From Planctomycetales bacterium (GTDB taxonomy: Bacteria > Planctomycetota > Planctomycetia > Pirellulales > Thermoguttaceae): a DNA stretch of 8,407 nucleotides. The position numbers and the translations under genes are program-made. The stretch is from contig SKZG01000184.1 of assembly GCA_007127495.1 (NCBI GenBank), positions 1 to 8,407 on the forward strand, given 5' to 3'. Within the stretch, counting starts at the first letter, position 1, and each line of letters starts with the position of its first letter. Positions 1 through 6,535 of this stretch are shown here, in pieces. A model generated the notes under the pieces. The model saw only the letters and a program-made list of their open reading frames with translations. It had not been told where the DNA came from and did no database searches.

Positions 1-82
1 AGGCATGGGAGGCATGGGAGGCATGGGAGGCATGGGAGGCATGGGAGGCATGGGAGGCATGGGAGGAATGGGAGGCTTCTGA
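1..82 (+). CDS. groEL: GroEL (first copy), C-terminal GGM tail only, 5' truncated by the window
   Basis: Only the last 26 codons of this gene lie in the window. Read from base 2 they give repeated Gly-Met-Gly units ending in Gly-Gly-Phe and a TGA at 80-82. A Gly-Gly-Met repeat at the extreme C-terminus is the signature of canonical bacterial chaperonin GroEL, where the flexible tails fill the bottom of the folding cavity. The call is supported by the groES gene that starts 90 bases downstream and by a second groEL after it. The tail is longer than the usual four or so GGM units and ends in Phe rather than Met. The body of the protein is outside the window, so intactness cannot be judged. A different Gly/Met-rich protein is possible but unlikely in this context. 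Confidence 0.85.
   Translation, partial: GMGGMGGMGGMGGMGGMGGMGGMGGF
2..73 (+). repeat. 9-bp tandem repeat (GGCATGGGA) encoding the GroEL GGM tail
   Basis: Seven perfect copies of GGCATGGGA run from 2 to 64, followed by one variant copy GGAATGGGA at 65-73. The single base before copy one also fits the unit, so the array probably continues left of the window. Each unit is three codons, so gain or loss of units stays in frame. Confidence 0.95.
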
Positions 83-114
83 AACCCACACGTCCCGTTT
101 TAACCGATCACAGA

Positions 115-126
115 CGGCGTATGCCG
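115..126 (+). other. Small hairpin in the groEL-groES spacer
   Basis: CGGC (115-118) pairs with GCCG (123-126) around the loop GTAT. An A-rich stretch (about 128-153) follows instead of a T-run, so this is not an intrinsic terminator. It may be a processing or stability element between the upstream groEL and groES. No CIRCE operator (TTAGCACTC-N9-GAGTGCTAA) is visible in this spacer; if one exists it would be upstream of the first groEL, outside the window. Confidence 0.3.
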
Positions 127-172
127 CGAAATTAACAAAAACAAGCAACAACTCAGAGTGAGGACCTTTCGT

Positions 173-478
173 ATGAGCAAGAAGAAGATCAACTTGAGGC
201 CATTGGATGATCGCGTTGTGGTCGAGCCGGTGGAGGCTGAAGAGGTAACTGCCGGCGGGATCGTGCTGCCCGATACGGCCAAGGAGAAGCCCCAGCGAGG
301 AACCGTTCTGGCCGTAGGGCCCGGGAAGCTGCTCGACAGCGGCGAGCGCGGGGCGCCGTCCGTGGCGATTGGCGATGAGGTGATCTACGGCAAGTACGCC
401 GGCAGCGACGTCGAGGTCGAGGGGCGCGAGGTAAAAATCCTGCGCGAAAGCGACGTCCTGGCGAAAGTGGTCACGTGA
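173..478 (+). CDS. groES: Co-chaperonin GroES (Cpn10), 101 aa
   Basis: GroES forms the heptameric lid that caps a GroEL ring and closes the folding chamber in the cytoplasm. The protein has the family layout: N-terminal strand with [10 protein letters not shown] (residues 10-19), the mobile loop with the GroEL-contacting Ile-Val-Leu (30-32) in [13 protein letters not shown], then [10 protein letters not shown] (42-51), and C-terminal [11 protein letters not shown] and [11 protein letters not shown] segments. Length is close to the usual 95-100 residues. I chose ATG 173 because GAGG at 160-163 sits nine bases upstream and the protein then opens [10 protein letters not shown]. An in-frame GTG at 158 would add five residues but would overlap that ribosome site. 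It lies between two groEL genes, so it may serve both rings. Confidence 0.97.
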   Translation: MSKKKINLRPLDDRVVVEPVEAEEVTAGGIVLPDTAKEKPQRGTVLAVGPGKLLDSGERGAPSVAIGDEVIYGKYAGSDVEVEGREVKILRESDVLAKVVT

Positions 479-494
479 TGTCCTTTCGGCCGCT

Positions 495-526
495 CCGACT
501 CGCTGGGCCAAGCAGCCCCCGGTCGG
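495..526 (+). other. Nested inverted repeat in the groES-groEL2 spacer
   Basis: An outer stem CCGAC (495-499) with GTCGG (522-526) encloses an inner stem GCTG (502-505) with CAGC (513-516) around the loop GGCCAAG. No T-run follows. It sits 35 bases before the groEL2 Shine-Dalgarno sequence and could be an mRNA stability or processing element that sets groES and groEL2 levels independently. Function is inference only. Confidence 0.35.
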
Positions 527-560
527 GTGGCCGGTCAACGCAAGCCAAACATCAACAATA

Positions 561-566
561 GAGGAG
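561..566 (+). promoter_or_regulatory. Ribosome binding site GAGGAG fixing the groEL2 start
   Basis: GAGGAG lies eight bases before GTG 575. It decides against the longer reading frame from GTG 527, whose extra 16 residues would themselves contain this Shine-Dalgarno sequence and do not resemble a GroEL N-terminus. Confidence 0.8.
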
Positions 567-574
567 CCCATATC

Positions 575-2194
575 GTGGCGAAGCAATTGTTATTCGACGA
601 CCAAGCCCGAAGCCGAATACTTCGGGGAGTCAATAAGCTGGCCGACGTGGTTGCAGTGACCATGGGGCCCACCGGGCGGAACGTCATCCTGGACAAGTCG
701 TTTGGCGGACCGACGGTGACCAAGGACGGCGTGACCGTCAGCAAAGAAGTGGAACTCGAGGACCGCTTCGAGAACATGGGCGCCAAGCTGGTCAACGAGG
801 TGGCGTCGAAGACGTCCGACGTGGCCGGCGACGGGACCACGACCGCGACCGTGCTTGCGCGGGCCATTTTCCGCGACGGTTTGCGGAACATTGCGGCTGG
901 AAGCAGCCCCACAGGGGTCCGGCGTGGAATCGACCGCGGTGTCGAGGCCGCGATCGAGCACCTTTACTCGATCACCAAGCGAGTGACCAGTGCTGACGAG
1001 ATCGCCCACGTCGGATCGATCAGCGCGAATAACGACCCCGAAATCGGGAAGCTCCTTTCGGAGGCCATGAGCGCCGTCGGCAACGACGGCGTTATTACGG
1101 TCGAGGAAGGCAAGACCGCGGAAACCACCTACGAAGTCGTCGAAGGCATGCAGTTCGACAAGGGCTACCTTTCGCCGTACTTCATCAACCGCACACCCGA
1201 AATGGACTGCGTCCTGGAGGATGCCCTCCTGTTGATCCATGAGAAGAAGATCAGCAACGTGCGCGAGATGATTCCTCTCTTGGAGAAGGTCAGCACGTCG
1301 GGCAAGCCGCTGCTGATCATCGCCGAAGACGTAGACGGCGAGGCGCTCGCGGCCCTGGTCGTGAACAAGCTGCGCGGCGTGCTGAACGTGTGTGCCGTGA
1401 AGGCGCCCGGTTTCGGCGACCGCCGCAAGGCGATGCTGGCCGATATCGCCATCCTGACCGGCGGCACCGTCATCAGTGAAGACCTCGGCATGAAGCTCGA
1501 AAACCTGGAACTGAGCCACCTCGGGCGAGCCAAAAAGGTGACGGTCGATAAAGACGCGACCACGATCGTCGAGGGCGGCGGCAAGAAGGCCGAAATCAAG
1601 AGCCGCATCGATTTGCTCAAGAAGCAAATCGAGTCCACGGACAGCGATTACGATCGCGAGAAATACCAGGAGCGCCTGGCGAAGCTCGCCGGCGGAGTGG
1701 CGGTCGTTTCCGTGGGCGCCAGCACCGAGACGGAGATGAAGCAAAAGAAAGCCCGGGTGGAAGACGCCCTCCACGCCACCCGCGCCGCCGCGGAAGAGGG
1801 GATCGTCCCCGGCGGTGGTGTGGCCCTGTTGCGCTGCCGCGATGCCGTCGCCAAGGCGCGCACCGCAGCCCGAGGCGACGAGAAGATCGGGGTGGATATC
1901 GTCTTGAACGTGTTGGCGGAACCGATTCGGCAAATTGCCGACAACTGCGGAGTGGACGGCGCCGTCATTGCCGACGAAGTGAGCCAAAAAGGCGCGAATA
2001 TCGGCTACGATGCCAATTCCGGCCAATATGTCGATATGTTCAAGGCCGGAATCATCGACCCGATGAAGGTGGTCCGAACCGCCCTGGAGAATGCCGCCAG
2101 CGTCGCCGCCTTGATGCTGACCACCGAAACCTTGGTGACCGACTTGAAGAAGGAGGACAAGGAAAAGCGGCGCGTTGAAGGCAGCGTGCGGTAG
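575..2194 (+). CDS. groEL: Chaperonin GroEL, second copy, without GGM tail, 539 aa
   Basis: This is a full-length 60-kDa chaperonin subunit, an ATP-driven folding ring in the cytoplasm. It uses a GTG start and opens [20 protein letters not shown]. The equatorial ATP site is intact: MGPTGRNV (30-37), Asp51 in TKDG, and DGTTT (86-90). The catalytic Asp397 lies in [15 protein letters not shown], followed by GGGVAL. In the apical domain, SPYF (200-203), the LLEKV helix and [10 protein letters not shown] match the E. coli substrate/GroES-binding surface, with conservative changes (Leu to Ile and Ala to Ser at the positions equivalent to E. coli 234 and 241). The main oddity is the C-terminus. After VTDL the last 15 residues are [15 protein letters not shown], highly charged and with no Gly-Gly-Met repeats, unlike the copy upstream of groES. 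It is probably a specialised paralogue; a housekeeping role cannot be excluded. Confidence 0.96.
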   Translation: MAKQLLFDDQARSRILRGVNKLADVVAVTMGPTGRNVILDKSFGGPTVTKDGVTVSKEVELEDRFENMGAKLVNEVASKTSDVAGDGTTTATVLARAIFRDGLRNIAAGSSPTGVRRGIDRGVEAAIEHLYSITKRVTSADEIAHVGSISANNDPEIGKLLSEAMSAVGNDGVITVEEGKTAETTYEVVEGMQFDKGYLSPYFINRTPEMDCVLEDALLLIHEKKISNVREMIPLLEKVSTSGKPLLIIAEDVDGEALAALVVNKLRGVLNVCAVKAPGFGDRRKAMLADIAILTGGTVISEDLGMKLENLELSHLGRAKKVTVDKDATTIVEGGGKKAEIKSRIDLLKKQIESTDSDYDREKYQERLAKLAGGVAVVSVGASTETEMKQKKARVEDALHATRAAAEEGIVPGGGVALLRCRDAVAKARTAARGDEKIGVDIVLNVLAEPIRQIADNCGVDGAVIADEVSQKGANIGYDANSGQYVDMFKAGIIDPMKVVRTALENAASVAALMLTTETLVTDLKKEDKEKRRVEGSVR

Positions 2195-2241
2195 TTTCGA
2201 ATCGAGGGACGATCCCGTTTCCCCTCTCGGCGCAAGCGGCC

Positions 2242-3360
2242 ATGCCGACCATGGTTCAAAAACGCGATTACTACGAAGTGCTTGGCGTTGCCCGCAACGC
2301 CGGCGAGCGCGATATCGCCGAGGCGTACCGCACCTTAGCGCTGAAGTATCACCCCGACCGGAACCCGGACGACGACGACGCCATAGCCCGCTTCAAGGAG
2401 GCTGCCGAGGCATTCGAGGTGCTCAGCAGCGAGGAGAAGCGCGCCCGTTACGACCGATTCGGCCACGCCGGCTTGGAGGGCGCCGGGGGATCGCATTTTC
2501 ATGATGTCGGCGACATCTTCGACGCATTCGGCGATATTTTCGGCGACCTGTTCGGGAGCCGGCGTCGGGCGTACCGCGCGAGCAAAGGAGCCGACCTCCG
2601 CTGCCAGGTGACCCTCGACCTGTTGGAGGCCGCCCATGGCGCCTCGAAGGTCGTACAATTCCGCCGCCACCATCGTTGCGATACGTGCCAGGGAACAGGC
2701 GCCAAGCCCGGCACACGGCCCGAACCGTGCAGCTATTGTGGCGGCGCCGGGCGGGTCGTTCAGTCGCGGGGCATTCTGGCCGTCCAGACGAGTTGCCCCT
2801 CGTGCAAAGGGTCGGGTACCGTGGTGCGCGAGCCGTGTGCCGCCTGCCGAGGCAATGGGTTTGTACCGAAGTCGGTCTCTCGCAAGGTCGAGATACCCGC
2901 CGGGGTCGACGACCACAACCAAGTGCGTTTGGCCGGCGAGGGTGAGCCCAGCCCAAACGGCGGACCGCCCGGTGATGTGTACGTGATGATCCGCGTTCGG
3001 GAGCATCCGCTGTTCCATCGCGAAGGGCAACACCTGATTTGCCAGGTTCCCCTCAGTTATTCGCAGGCGGTTTTGGGGGCCCAAATCGAGGTGCCGACAC
3101 TCGACGGTCGGCACGAACTCGAGATCGCGCCGGGAACGCAACCAGGCGACGTGATGACGTTGCGCGGGAAAGGGATGCCGGACCCGCACCACCGCGCGCG
3201 GGGCGACTTGCTCGTGCAATTCCAGGTCGAGGTGCCCAAGGTGCTCGGCGAGGAGCACGAGGAACTGCTGCGGAAGCTGGCGGAGTTGGAGCACGTTCAG
3301 GTATCGTCGAAGCGCAAGTCCTTTTTCGAAAAGCTGAAGGAGTACTTTCAGCCCGGTTAG
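2242..3360 (+). CDS. dnaJ: Chaperone protein DnaJ (type I Hsp40), 372 aa
   Basis: DnaJ delivers unfolded clients to DnaK and stimulates its ATPase. All type I parts are present in order. The J domain spans about residues 8-73, with the HPD motif at 37-39 and the KRARYDRFG end. A short Gly/Phe-type linker carries [15 protein letters not shown] (91-105). Four CxxCxGxG zinc-finger repeats lie at 146-153, 163-170, 185-192 and 199-206. The C-terminal beta-domains include HPLFHREGQ and [12 protein letters not shown]. Length is normal (E. coli is about 376). The start is either ATG 2242 or ATG 2251 three codons later. Neither has a clear Shine-Dalgarno sequence, so translation may depend on coupling to groEL2, which ends 47 bases upstream. 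No dnaK lies next to it in the window. Confidence 0.96.
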   Translation: MPTMVQKRDYYEVLGVARNAGERDIAEAYRTLALKYHPDRNPDDDDAIARFKEAAEAFEVLSSEEKRARYDRFGHAGLEGAGGSHFHDVGDIFDAFGDIFGDLFGSRRRAYRASKGADLRCQVTLDLLEAAHGASKVVQFRRHHRCDTCQGTGAKPGTRPEPCSYCGGAGRVVQSRGILAVQTSCPSCKGSGTVVREPCAACRGNGFVPKSVSRKVEIPAGVDDHNQVRLAGEGEPSPNGGPPGDVYVMIRVREHPLFHREGQHLICQVPLSYSQAVLGAQIEVPTLDGRHELEIAPGTQPGDVMTLRGKGMPDPHHRARGDLLVQFQVEVPKVLGEEHEELLRKLAELEHVQVSSKRKSFFEKLKEYFQPG

Positions 3361-3422
3361 GCGGCCGGCGGTCGGCCGTCGGTGAAGATACGATCCTTTT
3401 TTCGAGTCCACGGCGAATAGCG

Positions 3423-4079
3423 GTGAGTAAGAAACACATTCCAGTGAAGACCCAGCGCGAGCTTGACGCGGAGGCCAAGAAGGCCGCTCCGAATGGCATT
3501 TCGGACGACGAGCCGGCGGACGCGGATCGCGCTCGGCCGGCCGGCTCGGGGCCGCCGGAGTCGAAAGCCGACGCCGCCAACGCGGTGGAGGCGGAGGCGT
3601 CGCGGCTTCGAGCCGAATTGGACGAAGCCAGGGATCGGGCTCTTCGATTCCAGGCGGAGTTGGAAAACTACCGTCGGCGCGTCGCCCGCGAAATGGAGCA
3701 GGAGCGAAGGTATGCCGTCTTACCCCTGTTACGCGACCTGTTGCCCGTTTGGGACAACGTGAATCGAGCCATCGAGGCGTCGGAGCACGCCGGCGAGAGC
3801 GCCGGTCTTGTGCAAGGCGTCAGGATGGTGGCCGAGCAGCTCGAAGCCGTATTCCGGCGTTACGAATGCGTCAAGGTGGACGCTTTGTATCAGCCGTTCG
3901 ACCCGAACTTCCACGAGGCCATCACGGAGCAGCCCAGCGAGGAACACCCGCCCGGCACGGTGGTGGGCGAAACACAAACCGGGTTCCGGCTCCACGATCG
4001 AATTGTGCGTCCCAGCCAGGTGATCGTATCGACCGCGGTGCGGGACGATTCGGCCGGCAAGGACGAGGAAACAGACTGA
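3423..4079 (+). CDS. grpE: Nucleotide exchange factor GrpE, 218 aa
   Basis: GrpE is the dimeric exchange factor that releases ADP from DnaK. Residues 1-55 are charged, Ala/Asp-rich and probably disordered. A long helix follows from about 56 to 120 and holds the family segment ALRFQAELENYRRRVAREM then LLPVWDNVNRAIE. The C-terminal beta-domain has FDPNFHEAI (159-167), PPGTVVGETQTGFRLHDRIVRPSQVIVS (177-203 region) and a charged tail. Length fits the family (about 190-220). The GTG at 3423 is chosen because the open frame continues far upstream only by overlapping dnaJ in a different frame, and no other plausible start lies in the 62-base gap after dnaJ. Its Shine-Dalgarno sequence is weak. It forms a functional pair with the adjacent dnaJ. 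Confidence 0.93.
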   Translation: MSKKHIPVKTQRELDAEAKKAAPNGISDDEPADADRARPAGSGPPESKADAANAVEAEASRLRAELDEARDRALRFQAELENYRRRVAREMEQERRYAVLPLLRDLLPVWDNVNRAIEASEHAGESAGLVQGVRMVAEQLEAVFRRYECVKVDALYQPFDPNFHEAITEQPSEEHPPGTVVGETQTGFRLHDRIVRPSQVIVSTAVRDDSAGKDEETD

Positions 4080-4125
4080 CGCTTCCTAAGGAAACCGATC
4101 ACGCAGGACTGCACGTCGCCGAACT

Positions 4126-4139
4126 GGAGGTGGGCCTCC
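4126..4139 (+). other. Small hairpin between grpE and the FmdB gene
   Basis: GGAGG (4126-4130) pairs with CCTCC (4135-4139) around TGGG. The GGAGG half is Shine-Dalgarno-like but has no start codon at a suitable distance. No T-run follows, so readthrough from grpE into the FmdB gene is expected. Confidence 0.25.
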
Positions 4140-4171
4140 TGATCGGCAGCACCGGGACCCGAGAAAAGACG

Positions 4172-4483
4172 ATGCCTACTTACGATTATGTATGCGACGC
4201 GTGCGAGCACGAGTTCGAGCTGTTCCAGTCGATCAAAGAACGGGTGAAGCGAAAGTGCCCGGAATGCGGCCGCATGAAGTTGCGCCGTTTGATTGGGCCG
4301 GGGGCAGCCATTGTTTTCAAGGGGTCGGGCTTCTACAAGACGGACTACCGCAGCGAAGCGTACAAAAAGGCTGCGGCCGCCGAAAGCGGCGGCTCGAAGC
4401 CGAAAGAGAAGGACGGTGGCTCTAAGAATGCCGCCGCCAAGAAACCCGCCGGCGGCAGCACCGCCAAGGCCGGCGAGGTTTAA
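4172..4483 (+). CDS. FmdB-family zinc-ribbon protein, 103 aa
   Basis: The N-terminus MPTYDYVCDACEHEFE is the hallmark of the FmdB-type putative regulatory domain. Two Cys pairs, C8-x2-C11 and C29-x2-C32 (KCPECG), should bind one zinc ion. The family is widespread but its role is mostly undefined; the founding member was linked to regulation of formamidase/acetamidase genes. Residues about 40-62 carry the usual GPGAAIVFKGSGFYKTDYR end of the domain. The last 40 residues or so are low-complexity Lys/Ala/Gly/Ser with no recognised fold, probably disordered and basic. The ATG at 4172 is supported by the conserved N-terminus; the upstream Shine-Dalgarno sequence (GAGAAAAG, 4161-4168) is weak. It follows grpE by 92 bases on the same strand, so it may be the last gene of the chaperone operon. 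A link to protein quality control is inference. Confidence 0.88.
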   Translation: MPTYDYVCDACEHEFELFQSIKERVKRKCPECGRMKLRRLIGPGAAIVFKGSGFYKTDYRSEAYKKAAAAESGGSKPKEKDGGSKNAAAKKPAGGSTAKAGEV

Positions 4484-4527
4484 CAAATTCTTTTGCGGTT
4501 GCGCTTTCGTTTCGGCCCGCATGTTCC

Positions 4528-4545
4528 GACACACCGGGTCGTGTC
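4528..4545 (+). other. Hairpin downstream of the FmdB gene, weak terminator candidate
   Basis: GACAC (4528-4532) pairs with GTGTC (4541-4545) across an 8-base loop. There is no following T-run, so intrinsic termination is doubtful. It is the only simple stem-loop seen in the gap where the chaperone cluster should end; a T-rich stretch at 4487-4494 follows GC-rich inverted repeats inside the end of the FmdB gene and is an alternative. Confidence 0.25.
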
Positions 4546-4570
4546 TCACGCCGCGGCCGTGCAGCGCCGA

Positions 4571-4579
4571 TGTTAAACT
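4571..4579 (+). promoter_or_regulatory. Possible extended -10 promoter for the GAF-SpoIIE phosphatase gene
   Basis: TGTTAAACT contains TG-N directly before TAAACT, which fits an extended -10 element. No good -35 hexamer is found 16-18 bases upstream (the sequence there is GC-rich). If used, transcription would start near 4586 and leave an untranslated leader of about 150 bases before ATG 4737. Confidence 0.35.
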
Positions 4580-4643
4580 CTAACGGTCACGGATGCTGTG
4601 TTGTGTGCGGTAGATGGCAATGACGGGGCGTGGAGTCCCGAAT

Positions 4644-4671
4644 TGCCGGTTGCATCGGTTCTGCCGGTTGC
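4644..4671 (+). repeat. Short direct repeat in the phosphatase leader
   Basis: TGCCGGTTGC occurs at 4644-4653 and again at 4662-4671, 18 bases apart, with a related CGGTT between them. This gives a loose 9-base periodicity in a region I consider non-coding. Function unknown; it could be chance. Confidence 0.4.
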
Positions 4672-4736
4672 TTGCCAAGCGCCGCGCCTTTCGGCCAAGG
4701 ACGGGAGTTTCCGAGCGTTTGCCCCCTAGCCCTGCC

Positions 4737-6335
4737 ATGATGACGGCGGCCGAAACGAGCATGTATCAACTACGAGTCTTCCCGAACCTTTCGGCCCCGA
4801 CCGCCGAACCCCAGCCGCGGAATCCTGGTGTGGGCAGTTTAGCGGCCGTTTTGCGGGCGTTCCAGCAAACCACCGGCTGGCAGCTACGGTATCTCGCTGC
4901 AGAATCGGCGCGTGCCGGCAAGCCGGACCTGTCTGCCCCGGCAATCCCGGGCGTTGGAATCTCTCCCGGACAGCTCCGGCTTGCGGCCGACGCCACCCCG
5001 CCGTCGCATGGAGGGCCGCCGCTGGACCGGAAGGCGGCACAGACGATGGCCACGGCGCTGTCCGATATGCTGGGCGAGTTGCTTAACACCCAGCAGGCCC
5101 TCCGGCAGCGCGAGGCCGAGCTTGCCGCGGGCGTGCCCGTGGTTCCCCACCCCGATGAGCCGGGCCATTTGGCCGACCGCCTGGAGGCCGTGCTCAAGGG
5201 GGGCGCTGAAGCCGTCGGCTGCCAGGCGGCGGCGCTGTATCTGCTCGACGAAGCGACCACGCAGTTGAAGCTGCGTTCCTGCTGGGGGTTGCCGTTCGCT
5301 CGCCTCGCCGAACCGGCCCGCCGGCTGAAAGGCGCCATTGCCGACCTGGAGGCGATGCTCGGCCATGCGGTCGTGCTCAACGACGACGTTGCCCTGGGCC
5401 ACTGGAACCCGCCCGAGGACTTTGCCGCGGCGGTATGTGTACCGGTCGCCACCCCGACGACGCTGCTGGGCACTGTCTGGTTCTTTGCCGAACGGCGGCG
5501 CGATTTCGCCGATCCGGAAACGAACATGCTCGAAGTCGTGGCCGGCCGCATTGCCGCAGACTTGGAACGCGAAATGCTATGGCGCGAAGGGGTCGAGGGC
5601 GCGCGGGTAAAACGTCAACTGGCCGGCGTCGAACGTTTTCAACGCGGGCAGTTGCCTACGGTTTCGCCGCTGCTCGACGGATGGGAACTGGCCGGATGGA
5701 CCGGCCAGGCCGAATCGGTCGGCGGCGACTTCTTCGACTGGTTCGGCCTGCCCGACGGACTCTTGGCCGTGGCCGTGGGCGACGCCCTGGAATGCGGCCT
5801 GGAGGCCGCCTTCGCCGCAACCGCACTCAAGGCCGCGCTACGCGCCCACGCCCCCTACCACCGCGAAGCCCAACAGACACTCGCCCGATTGAACCTGACC
5901 CTCTGGACCGGATCCGCCGGCGATCAATACGCCTCGATGTTCCTCGGGCTCGTGGAAACGGCCACCGGCCGAATCAGTTGCGCGACGGCGGGTCGGCCGG
6001 GAGCGATTCTGCTGCGTCCGAGCGGGTGGGAGCTGCTTGCGGAGCCGGGACCGCGCCTCGGCGAAAGCCCCGAGACCCGGTTCGAGCCCTTCGGTTGCGA
6101 ACTGCAGCCTGGCGAGGCCCTCGTGCTGATGACCGACGGGTTTGCCAACACGGCCGGCGCCCCCGGCGTTCCCGCGGGAATGGAGGGCGTTGCCAAGATG
6201 CTTCTGCCGAAACTCAACCTGCCGGCCGACCTGATGGTGCGCATCGCCCGCGACCGCCTCGAACCCCATCGCAGCGGGGGCCAGGCCGACGACCGCACGC
6301 TCCTGGTCGTCAAGCGCCGCGCCGCACCCGCTTGA
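4737..6335 (+). CDS. GAF-domain SpoIIE/RsbU-type PP2C serine phosphatase, 532 aa
   Basis: Probably a cytoplasmic Mg/Mn-dependent phosphatase of the kind that dephosphorylates anti-anti-sigma (STAS) proteins in partner-switching pathways. An N-terminal region of unknown fold (about 20-70, with the string AFQQTTGWQLRY) is followed by a helical, coiled-coil-like stretch (about 97-130). A GAF-like sensor lies at about 144-279 (CQAAALYLLDE, AAAVCVPVAT, GTVWFFAERRRDF). The SpoIIE-type PP2C domain covers about 314-527. The acidic metal motifs are all present: GGDFFDW (from 329), GD (348-349), TDG (466-468) and DDRTLLVV (from 518), so it is likely active. Deviations are GDALECG where GDVSGxG is usual and AGRPG where AGHxP is usual. 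No transmembrane segment is seen. The start is uncertain: ATG 4737, 4740 or 4761. The frame opens back to ATG 4614, but that part is Arg/Cys-rich with atypical codons. No anti-sigma or STAS gene is adjacent. Confidence 0.85.
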   Translation: MMTAAETSMYQLRVFPNLSAPTAEPQPRNPGVGSLAAVLRAFQQTTGWQLRYLAAESARAGKPDLSAPAIPGVGISPGQLRLAADATPPSHGGPPLDRKAAQTMATALSDMLGELLNTQQALRQREAELAAGVPVVPHPDEPGHLADRLEAVLKGGAEAVGCQAAALYLLDEATTQLKLRSCWGLPFARLAEPARRLKGAIADLEAMLGHAVVLNDDVALGHWNPPEDFAAAVCVPVATPTTLLGTVWFFAERRRDFADPETNMLEVVAGRIAADLEREMLWREGVEGARVKRQLAGVERFQRGQLPTVSPLLDGWELAGWTGQAESVGGDFFDWFGLPDGLLAVAVGDALECGLEAAFAATALKAALRAHAPYHREAQQTLARLNLTLWTGSAGDQYASMFLGLVETATGRISCATAGRPGAILLRPSGWELLAEPGPRLGESPETRFEPFGCELQPGEALVLMTDGFANTAGAPGVPAGMEGVAKMLLPKLNLPADLMVRIARDRLEPHRSGGQADDRTLLVVKRRAAPA

Positions 6336-6359
6336 CGCTGGCACGCGGTCGGTTAGAAT
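6332..6359 (+). promoter_or_regulatory. Sigma-70-type promoter for tRNA-Leu
   Basis: TTGACG (-35, 6332-6337) and TAGAAT (-10, 6354-6359) are separated by 16 bases; each box matches five of six consensus positions. Predicted initiation near 6366 leaves a leader of about 17 bases before the tRNA. The -35 box overlaps the TGA stop (6333-6335) of the phosphatase gene. Confidence 0.75.
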
Positions 6360-6382
6360 CGAGTAAAACACCAGTACACTCC

Positions 6383-6467
<85 letters not shown>

Positions 6468-6478
6468 CTACATAAAGT

Positions 6479-6523
6479 CTTCAGTTGCATGCAAGGTTCG
6501 CCAAGTTCGCCGTGCGGCTGAAG
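6479..6523. other. Palindrome and inverted repeat between convergent tRNA and yjbQ
   Basis: TTGCATGCAA (6485-6494) is a perfect 10-bp palindrome. It lies just inside an inverted repeat formed by CTTCAG (6479-6484) and CTGAAG (6518-6523). A direct repeat GTTCGCC occurs nearby at about 6497-6511. The site separates the plus-strand tRNA from the minus-strand YjbQ gene and could act as a two-way transcript end, though no T-run supports classical termination. It could equally be a protein-binding site. Confidence 0.35.
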
Positions 6524-6535
6524 GGAAGCGATGGG

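Noticed and set aside
83..172. CIRCE or sigma-32 heat-shock promoter before groES
   Set aside because: I looked for TTAGCACTC/GAGTGCTAA and CTTGAA/CCCCAT-type boxes and found neither. The only small symmetry is CTCA-GAG-TGAG just before the ribosome site, which is too short to call.
590..2026. 478-codon open frame on the minus strand inside groEL2
   Set aside because: It lies wholly antisense to a strongly conserved gene. The translation is His/Arg/Gly/Val-rich with no recognisable domain, and long antisense frames are expected from high-GC codon bias.
2206..2216. GGGA-CGA-TCCC hairpin after groEL2 as a terminator
   Set aside because: The stem is only four base pairs and is followed by GTTTCCCC, not a real T-run. 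dnaJ follows at 47 bases with no promoter of its own visible.
2335..3411. 358-codon minus-strand frame over dnaJ
   Set aside because: Antisense to a full DnaJ with all four zinc-finger repeats; no family resemblance and no ribosome site.
3039..3422. Upstream extension of grpE by 128 codons overlapping dnaJ
   Set aside because: The extension is Arg/Gly/Ala-rich frame-shifted dnaJ sequence. GrpE family length and the disordered N-terminus fit a start at GTG 3423.
3749..4171. Upstream extension of the FmdB protein through the end of grpE
   Set aside because: It is out of frame with grpE and Arg-rich. FmdB proteins begin with MPxYxYxC, which matches ATG 4172 exactly.
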